Shown here piece after piece: positions 4,617-9,785 of a DNA stretch of 9,785 nt; within the stretch, counting starts at the first letter, position 1, and each line of letters starts with the position of its first letter. The DNA is from Planctomycetota bacterium (GTDB lineage: Bacteria; Planctomycetota; Phycisphaerae; Sedimentisphaerales; Anaerohalosphaeraceae). Location of the stretch: assembly GCA_030637065.1 (NCBI GenBank), contig DAOVVQ010000144.1, positions 1-9,785 on the forward strand, in the 5' to 3' direction. The notes beneath the pieces are model-generated. The model had not been told where the DNA came from, searched no databases, and saw only the letters and a list, made by a program, of their open reading frames with translations. The translations under genes were made by a program, and so were the position numbers.

Positions 4617-7600
4617 CTATTCCATGCAGATTATGTTTCCTTTTTCTGTTGCGATGTAGAGTCGGTTGTTTGCTGCTGCCATTGCGTCCCATGTTGGCAT
4701 TGAGTCGAGTTCGTATTGTGCGAGTTTTTTGCCGTTCTTTGTTGATATTGCCATGAGGATCGCTCCTTTTTTGTCATTCATGGCGGCGTCCTGGGCCTTG
4801 GCCTTCTTTTGCATTTGTGGGTCCTGGAAGTTGTCGAAGAGTTGTTCCTCATCTACCATGTCGGGGGGGCCTGCTATGAAGATCGTCTCGTCTGCCAGGA
4901 CCATTGCCCGGGCGAGTATGGTGGTGTCTTTTGTCCAGTCGCATTCGAATTTCACCTTTACCGTTGCGCTCGAGCCGCCGGATGTCTTCGTCTTGGCCTT
5001 TTTGGTTCTTGCGGATGAGGCGTTGGCGGTTTGTGTGAGCTTCGGGCGCCTGCTGCGTTTTGCGGGTGTGGTGTCGTCGTTTTGGTTTGCTGCCCTGGCG
5101 CGGGCTAAGCGGGCGCGGGGCGTATCTGCTGGGGAGCTGGCGGCGGCTGGCGGGTCCTCGGGGACCGTGTGGTTTGTCAGCGGGACGACCTGCGGCTCTT
5201 TTTCCGAGGCGAAGATGTGGTATTCGAGCGGGACGGACCATCTGTAGTATTCCGCCTTTCGTCCGAAGCCGTAGATGTTGTTTTCGTTCATTACGAGCAG
5301 TTGGCCTGCGGGGGCTGCCTTGCCGGCCTTGTGCCAGCCGCCCGCTCCCGATGAGATCGCGTTGCCGTAGATGTAGTATGCGCGGTGGAAGCCTGTTCCA
5401 TCGAGGAAGCCTGCTCCGCTAAAGAGGTGTTTTCCGCCGCCGGACTGGTCGGAGCCGTCCGTTGCTGCGACGGTGGTTCTCTTGCCGGTCAGGTCGAACT
5501 GCTGGGTTCTCATGTAGAGGTGCTCGCCGTCGCTCGAGAGTATGTCGGGCAGGGATGTCGGCATGTTGAGGGTCTTTACTTTTACCTGGAGGTTTTCGCC
5601 GGTGTCGGGGTCGATGTCGTCGAGGATTGACTCGGAGATCTTTCTGCCGGTCTTGTAGTCGAGTCGTATCAGTCTAAGGCCACTGTCGAGGAACATCGAT
5701 CTTCCGGCTATGCAGTGGACGATGTCGTCTTTGACGAGTACGCTTCCGTGTACGGGCCAGAGCGATTCTACCTGCTCGAATGCGACGTGGCGCTGGTCTG
5801 TCGGGGCTGCGAGGAACCGCCATGCCAAAGCGCCGTCCGATGCGCGGAGGCTGTAGACAGAGCCATCGTGTGAGCCGAAGATCGCAGCGCCGTTGTGGAT
5901 GGTTGGCGGCGAGTCGATCCTTCCGCCGGCTGTGAAGGTCCAGAGGATGTTGCCGTTTGATTCGTCGAGGGCGTAGAGCGTGTGGGTGTCGATGTCGGCG
6001 ACGAAGAGCTTGCCCTGGGCGATGGTTACGCTGGTCAGATTGCCGCCTATTTGGGTTTTCCATGCCTGTTTGAGATCGGCTGGGACGGCTGTATCCGCGA
6101 AACCCGAGCGGGCCTGATCGGCGCGGTAGGTCGGCCAGGAGCTACTATTTGATATTTGATATTTTATATTTGATATTTCGTTGTAGGCTGGACCCACTTG
6201 TAATCTGTTGGCTTGGCTTGGTTTTATTGTTCTGGTTTTTGATTCGGGGGCCAGGGCGCAGAAGCCGTTTAGTTTTGCGTCTATGTAGCAGGCGCAGGAG
6301 TGCATCGGTGCGTATACCATTCCGTTGGCGGGCATTATTCCGTAGATGCACCCGCCGCGGACCCAGTGGTGCGGCTCCCAGTGGTCTTTGCGGAAGTCCA
6401 CGAATTCGATCCCGGTCCTCGACGGCAGCAGGTAGTTTACCGTTGCCTTGGAGCGGTAGCATCTCTGGTGGAACCAGTGGGTATCTACGTCGGGTGGGAA
6501 TTCGTTTCCGATCTCGCCGCTGACCGGGTCCCTTCCGGTGAAGATCCCCGAGTCTGCGCCCTTGGCGGTTGCCCCAGCCCAGACGAGTCCGCCTGCGATC
6601 AGTACGTCTTCGGGGCAGTTGTGTCCTGACGGGGGCTTGTCGTACTGCCAGAGGAGTTTACCGCTCTTTAGTGACAGGGAGGCCAGGGAGTTTTCTCCGC
6701 CCGAGAAGAGGACGGCGTCTTTGTCGATGACGAGTGTCGGCCCGAATGACATCGGTATCGACGAGCGGATGGATACCGGTTCGGACTGCCAGGTTTGGCG
6801 TCCGTTTTTTCTTTTCAGGCAGACGAGGCTTTCGCCGTTGTGGAAGACGACGTTTTTGTCGTCGGCGGCGAGGGTCATCGGGACGATCGGTGTTTTTTTG
6901 GTCCACAGTATCTTGCCCGAGTCGGGGTCGACGGCGGTTATTATCCTGTCTTTTGCGTCCCATGGAAATTCGGTTGCGACTCGGTTGCGCTCGCCCGGTG
7001 CGCTTCGCAGGACGGGCTTAAAGCCAAAGTCTTTTACGGCGCCCTGGTTTATCTGGAGCAAGAGCATGCCGCCGACGGCGATGACCTCTTCCGTCGGGCC
7101 GGCTTTGGTGAATGTTCTTTTGGTCTTTCCCGTGGCTGCGTCGATCGCAGTTAAGGGCTGGTCGATGCCTAAGGTTACGTAGACGGTGTCTTCGGAGGCG
7201 ATCAGTCTTCGGGTCAGTTGTGTCGGGCCGCTTTTGAAGGGCCACATGTGGTCGTGCCATGATTCGAGGGGGCGTTTCCAGAGGATCGTTCCGTTGAAGG
7301 CGTCTCGTGCGATGAGCATTCTCTTCGATGGCGTCATGACCGAGGCTGTTGCGCCTTCGTCGAAGATGTAGAAGAGCCGCCCGCCAGCTGAAACGAGTGC
7401 GTTCATCGACGCCATTCGCTCGTGGTGGCGGGACCATTTCGGGCTGCCGACCCACTGGAGGTGGCGGGGCGGGGCGACGACGGTGTCGTTGGAGACGGCG
7501 TTGTTGGTCGAGTTGTGGAGGTAATGCGTCCAGTCGTCGATCTCAGCCGGGCGGGGCTTTACGGTTTTGGTCCATTTGCCGTTTTGCTTGACGTAGGCGA

Positions 7601-8030
7601 CGCCGTTGGGGCACAGGACCCGCATTACTTCCTGCATCGAGATGCGGGAGAGGTCTTCGGCTATCACGAGATTGGCGAGGTTTTCGATATAGGGTAGGGT
7701 TTGTCCGGCGAGCGTATCGACGCAGACGGGTCCGTAGAGGCCCTTGTCCCTGAGGTAGATCCGTGCGGTTTCGACGTTTTTGACGCTGGTGTCCAGACCG
7801 TGTACGAGATAGCTGCCGCTCTCAGCTAAGGCTGCGGTGAGCTTGCCATCGCCACAGCCGAGATGGATGATAAGACCGCCTTTCACGCCGGCAGCGTCAA
7901 GGATCGCGCGGGCAGCCTGCTGAGGAGAGGCATTTCCGCCAGCGAAAGCATGGTTTTGGGCTGGGCCAGCCAGGATCGCAATTGTAAGGACAAACAGGCA
8001 AATCGTCGCAAAAACAGCGTTTCTACTCAT
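4617..8030 (-). CDS. Exported methyltransferase-like / PQQ-type beta-propeller fusion protein
   Basis: This 1137-residue protein begins with a signal peptide (about 1-31, ending HAFAGG). Residues 35-165 form a class I methyltransferase-like domain with motif I HLGCGDGKLT (56-65), an acidic strand end VHGLD (D80) and a late MRVLCPNGVAYV. Two propeller regions follow with typical blade endings: FNGTILW (245-251), SGKILW (371-376) and SGKLLW (456-461), then a second propeller opening WPTYRADQARSG (632-643) with NGNILW. A Cys/His-rich block (C561, H578, C579, C581) lies before the linker. Between the propellers, residues 617-628 are encoded by a heptamer repeat. Residues about 955-1020 are a basic, Ala/Pro-rich insert. 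AGGAG about nine bases upstream supports the start. The fold is sure. The activity is not: SAM is not expected outside the cytoplasm, so the first domain may only bind a ligand. It is divergent from a paralogue at 8417. Confidence 0.85.
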   Translation of the reverse strand: MSRNAVFATICLFVLTIAILAGPAQNHAFAGGNASPQQAARAILDAAGVKGGLIIHLGCGDGKLTAALAESGSYLVHGLDTSVKNVETARIYLRDKGLYGPVCVDTLAGQTLPYIENLANLVIAEDLSRISMQEVMRVLCPNGVAYVKQNGKWTKTVKPRPAEIDDWTHYLHNSTNNAVSNDTVVAPPRHLQWVGSPKWSRHHERMASMNALVSAGGRLFYIFDEGATASVMTPSKRMLIARDAFNGTILWKRPLESWHDHMWPFKSGPTQLTRRLIASEDTVYVTLGIDQPLTAIDAATGKTKRTFTKAGPTEEVIAVGGMLLLQINQGAVKDFGFKPVLRSAPGERNRVATEFPWDAKDRIITAVDPDSGKILWTKKTPIVPMTLAADDKNVVFHNGESLVCLKRKNGRQTWQSEPVSIRSSIPMSFGPTLVIDKDAVLFSGGENSLASLSLKSGKLLWQYDKPPSGHNCPEDVLIAGGLVWAGATAKGADSGIFTGRDPVSGEIGNEFPPDVDTHWFHQRCYRSKATVNYLLPSRTGIEFVDFRKDHWEPHHWVRGGCIYGIMPANGMVYAPMHSCACYIDAKLNGFCALAPESKTRTIKPSQANRLQVGPAYNEISNIKYQISNSSSWPTYRADQARSGFADTAVPADLKQAWKTQIGGNLTSVTIAQGKLFVADIDTHTLYALDESNGNILWTFTAGGRIDSPPTIHNGAAIFGSHDGSVYSLRASDGALAWRFLAAPTDQRHVAFEQVESLWPVHGSVLVKDDIVHCIAGRSMFLDSGLRLIRLDYKTGRKISESILDDIDPDTGENLQVKVKTLNMPTSLPDILSSDGEHLYMRTQQFDLTGKRTTVAATDGSDQSGGGKHLFSGAGFLDGTGFHRAYYIYGNAISSGAGGWHKAGKAAPAGQLLVMNENNIYGFGRKAEYYRWSVPLEYHIFASEKEPQVVPLTNHTVPEDPPAAASSPADTPRARLARARAANQNDDTTPAKRSRRPKLTQTANASSARTKKAKTKTSGGSSATVKVKFECDWTKDTTILARAMVLADETIFIAGPPDMVDEEQLFDNFQDPQMQKKAKAQDAAMNDKKGAILMAISTKNGKKLAQYELDSMPTWDAMAAANNRLYIATEKGNIICME
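4965..5165 (-). other. Basic low-complexity insert within the propeller protein
   Basis: This coding stretch specifies about 65 residues (roughly 955-1020) that begin PEDPPAAASSP and continue with many Arg, Lys, Ala, Thr and Ser (for example RLARARAAN, KRSRRPK, RTKKAKTKTSGG). It interrupts the C-terminal propeller before the last strands, which end NNRLYIATEKGNIICME. It is probably an exposed disordered loop that may bind an acidic polymer. The binding role is inference. Confidence 0.6.
6148..6178. repeat. TTTGATA heptamer tandem repeat inside a coding region
   Basis: Four tandem copies of TTTGATA (the third reads TTTTATA) followed by TTT lie inside the propeller gene. Read on the minus strand they encode NEISNIKYQISN between the two propellers. 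Tracts of this kind are normally intergenic in genomes of this type. Here the gene stays in frame across the tract, which sits in a linker. Confidence 0.8.
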
Positions 8031-8146
8031 AATTCAGGACTCCTACAAGATAGTTTACAGGCTATTGTACCCGGCCAGCAACCAACCGGCGCGGATTCAC
8101 ACCGGTAAAGACGTGCTGTCAGCGATTTTAATTGCAATGACGGATT

Positions 8147-8164
8147 GGTGCGAAATATCGCACC
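8147..8164. promoter_or_regulatory. Perfect palindrome, possible operator
   Basis: GGTGCGA-AATA-TCGCACC is a perfect inverted repeat with seven-base arms and a four-base centre, roughly midway between the two divergent genes. It has no T-run beside it, so it looks more like a dimeric protein-binding site or RNA hairpin than a terminator. The regulator is unknown. Confidence 0.35.
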
Positions 8165-8264
8165 CTACATGGCTGATCTTTGGTGTTTTTGGGGTGGCTG
8201 GGCTGCTGGGGGAAAAGCGGGTCTGTATACACCTCTATTTATCAGGGGAAACCTTACATTTTTC

Positions 8265-8292
8265 TTGCATTTTTCGTTAAATCTGTTAGTAT
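8265..8292 (+). promoter_or_regulatory. Promoter candidate for the plus-strand propeller gene
   Basis: TTGCAT (8265-8270), a 16-bp spacer and TAGTAT (8287-8292) form a reasonable sigma70-type promoter about 125 bp upstream of the ATG at 8417. A separate perfect TATAAT at 8372-8377 lacks a good -35 box. If the first promoter is used, the leader includes the AGGAGG at 8323-8328 and the hairpin with a T-run at 8380-8400. Confidence 0.4.
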
Positions 8293-8379
8293 ATTGGCAG
8301 GAGGCTGCGCATATAGTCGAATAGGAGGTTAGTGTACTCAAATTGTGCGGCTTGGGCAGCCGGTGCGGGGGTATAATGT

Positions 8380-8400
8380 GCCCTTAGGGGCGGTTTTTTT
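8380..8400 (+). terminator. Short terminator-like hairpin in the leader of the plus-strand propeller gene
   Basis: GCCC (8380-8383) pairs with GGGC (8388-8391) and is followed by GG and seven Ts (8394-8400), ending ten bases before the ATG region and just before the GGGAGG ribosome-binding site. The stem is short, so termination would be weak. Its position within a leader would allow attenuation. An alternative is that it is chance in a G-rich leader. Confidence 0.3.
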
Positions 8401-8416
8401 ACGGGAGGAATTCGAT

Positions 8417-9785
8417 ATGGCCAGAGGTCGATTGTTGATCGTGGGGGCGTTTGTTTGTCTTTTTGTCGCGGGTGGCTATTTCCTTGTTTCCAGATCGGAG
8501 GCTGTCGGTGAAGACGTCTTGGCTGGGCAGATCCTGACGGCGACGGGCGTAAAGGGCGGGCTTGTTATTCACCTTAACTGCGGCGCTGGTGCGCTGACAG
8601 CGGCCCTTGGCGAAACTGAAAGCTATACAGTATGCGGCCTTGACCCGGATGCGGCTGATATAACAGCGGCTCGGGCGCATTTCGCCTCGTTGGGTGCGTA
8701 CGGGCGGCTCACGGCCAAGGAGCATGATTTCGATGGGCTTGGGACGCTGCCCTATATCGAGAATCTGGTCAATCTCGTGGTGTCGGAGGTTCCGCTGAGC
8801 GGCCTTGCGATGGCTGAGGTTATGCGCGTTCTCGCTCCGCACGGCGTTGCGTATATCCACGATGGTTCCGGCTGGGTGATGACGGTTAAGCCCCGCCCGG
8901 CGGAGATGGACGAGTGGACGCAGTATCTTCATGACGGGACCAACAACGCGGTATCGAACGATGACATGGTTCAGCCGCCGGCCCGTATGCAGTGGTTGGG
9001 CAGCCCGCGTTATTCGCGTCACCACGACCACATGGCCAGCGTGAGCGCCTACGTCGCGACCGAGGACCGGGTGTTTTATATCATTGACGAAGGGTCGAAG
9101 GCCTCGGTGCAGCTTCCGTCGAAGTGGTCGCTCTATGCCAGGGACGCCTTTAACGGGACGATCCTGTGGCAAAAGCCCATCGATTCGTGGATGACCCAGA
9201 TATGGCCGTTTAAGAGCGGCCCAGCCCAGCTTCCGCGTCGCCTGATAGCCGTTGGCGATAGCGTGTATGTAACTTTGGGCATGGACAGCACAGGCCTTAG
9301 CAGGGTAGATGCAGTGACCGGCGAGGTGGTGTGGAATTTTAACGACTTCGGCTATGACACTGTGATGACCGAGGAGATCATCTATTCCGACGGCGTGCTG
9401 TTTGCGATGGTCAAACGCAATAATCCGATAACGAATTGGAACGATTATGTGCCCATTGCCCGCCAGACGGGTCAGAATAAGACATACGTCGCCGACACGT
9501 ACCCGTGGGACGAGCAGGACCGGGCGCTTATGGCGATCGATGCCGCTACGGGCACGCTTTTGTGGGAAGAGGCTCACGCGATCGCTCCCTTGACCCTTGG
9601 TGCCGATTCGACGGGTGTTTACTTCCATAACGGTTCGGGCATTGTTCGGCTTGACCGGACGAGCGGCTTACTGGACTGGGAATCTTCGGTGGTCTCTCGT
9701 GAGGCTGCGATAGCGCCGAAAATCGGCCCGACGCTCGTGATCGATACCGATGAGATAGTATTCTTGGGTAATGACCCGAATCTGA
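8417..9785 (+). CDS. Paralogous methyltransferase-like / PQQ-type propeller protein (partial, runs off right edge)
   Basis: The frame is open from ATG 8417 to the window end (456 codons). GGGAGG about eight bases upstream supports the start. The product begins with a signal peptide or membrane anchor (about residues 5-24, LLIVGAFVCLFVAGGYFLV), followed by a methyltransferase-like domain and propeller blades, matching the 1137-residue protein encoded divergently at 4617-8030. Shared blocks include TLPYIEN, VKPRPAE, NNAVSND, SRHH, MAS and ARDAFNGTILW. Motif I reads HLNCGAGAL instead of HLGCGDGKL: the first Gly and the Asp are changed, although D76 after the second strand (CGLD) is kept. This suggests that SAM binding may be weakened or lost. 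A blade ending TGTLLW follows later. A long open frame on the opposite strand across this gene is a GC-rich antisense shadow. Confidence 0.9.
   Translation, partial: MARGRLLIVGAFVCLFVAGGYFLVSRSEAVGEDVLAGQILTATGVKGGLVIHLNCGAGALTAALGETESYTVCGLDPDAADITAARAHFASLGAYGRLTAKEHDFDGLGTLPYIENLVNLVVSEVPLSGLAMAEVMRVLAPHGVAYIHDGSGWVMTVKPRPAEMDEWTQYLHDGTNNAVSNDDMVQPPARMQWLGSPRYSRHHDHMASVSAYVATEDRVFYIIDEGSKASVQLPSKWSLYARDAFNGTILWQKPIDSWMTQIWPFKSGPAQLPRRLIAVGDSVYVTLGMDSTGLSRVDAVTGEVVWNFNDFGYDTVMTEEIIYSDGVLFAMVKRNNPITNWNDYVPIARQTGQNKTYVADTYPWDEQDRALMAIDAATGTLLWEEAHAIAPLTLGADSTGVYFHNGSGIVRLDRTSGLLDWESSVVSREAAIAPKIGPTLVIDTDEIVFLGNDPNL

Larger units (their letters stand above)
8031..8416. other. Divergent intergenic region between the two propeller paralogues
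   Basis: This region must hold the promoters of both divergent genes. On the plus strand there is a promoter candidate at 8265-8292 and a terminator-like hairpin at 8380-8400. A perfect palindrome lies at 8147-8164, and ACCGG/CCGGT arms (8089-8105) could form a loose hairpin. The sequence AAAAGCGGGTCTG near 8214 resembles the tip of the dispersed repeat. I found no clearly convincing minus-strand promoter; a TACAAT box near 8065 lacks a good -35 partner. No gene is evident. Confidence 0.6.

Noticed and set aside
4422..4703. A 93-codon plus-strand frame covering repeat copy B.
   Set aside because: Most of it is the palindromic repeat and the rest is antisense to the propeller gene. A similar frame over copy A arises from the same repeat, not from a gene.
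8372..8377. Perfect TATAAT box as the main promoter of the plus-strand propeller gene.
   Set aside because: No acceptable -35 box lies 16-18 bp upstream, and the hairpin with T-run would overlap the start site. It remains a secondary possibility.
8399..9628. A 409-codon open frame on the minus strand.
   Set aside because: The plus strand here encodes a clear paralogue of the adjacent methyltransferase/propeller protein. The antisense product is rich in Arg and His with no recognisable domain, typical of a GC-rich shadow frame.
1..9785. CRISPR arrays, tRNA or rRNA genes, and intact transposase genes.
   Set aside because: I saw no regularly spaced repeats with unique spacers, no tRNA-like cloverleaf, no rRNA sequence, and no transposase-like protein in any frame.

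Overview
The window looks like a planctomycete chromosome fragment, probably from the Phycisphaerae/Sedimentisphaerales side. This is inferred from gene content and style only. The clearest sign is a divergent pair of long exported proteins, each with a methyltransferase-like N-terminus followed by PQQ-type beta-propeller blades, a combination I associate with Planctomycetes. AT-rich tandem repeats and short palindromic repeats scattered between genes fit the same picture.

Layout. (1) At the left edge, the first 11 codons of a minus-strand gene (1-33) sit behind a very good sigma70-type promoter (104-132). (2) A minus-strand pair follows: a TauE/SafE-family anion permease (699-1718, GTG start with a strong Shine-Dalgarno) and a 140-residue three-helix membrane protein (253-675) 23 bp downstream of it. 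A promoter with a TTGACA box, a 17-bp spacer and a TATAGT box (1918-1946) drives the pair. Its roughly 190-nt leader begins with a compact, potentially structured RNA (1852-1902) and also carries a copy of a dispersed palindromic repeat (1731-1835). (3) An AT-richer island (about 2000-3850) holds a RES-domain protein with no recognisable antitoxin (2218-3003) and a 155-residue single-pass membrane protein of unknown function (3176-3643), both on the minus strand. (4) A plus-strand protein made of two ACT domains (3966-4382) follows a conspicuously G/T-rich tract. (5) A cluster of hairpins and the second copy of the dispersed repeat (4512-4616) lie between this gene and the convergent 1137-residue methyltransferase/propeller protein (4617-8030, minus). 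(6) A 386-bp intergenic region separates that gene from its divergent paralogue, which starts at 8417 on the plus strand and runs off the right edge.

How the genes may work together. The permease and its small membrane partner probably act together in export of sulfite, sulfonates or a related anion. The two propeller proteins share domain order and many sequence blocks, so they probably arose by duplication and act in the cell envelope. No substrate, cofactor or phenotype can be read from the sequence. I did not find a clearly new multi-gene system. The best leads are the structured permease leader, the palindromic repeat embedded next to ribosome-binding and stop sites, the exported methyltransferase-like domain whose motif I is eroded in one paralogue, and the RES/membrane-protein island.
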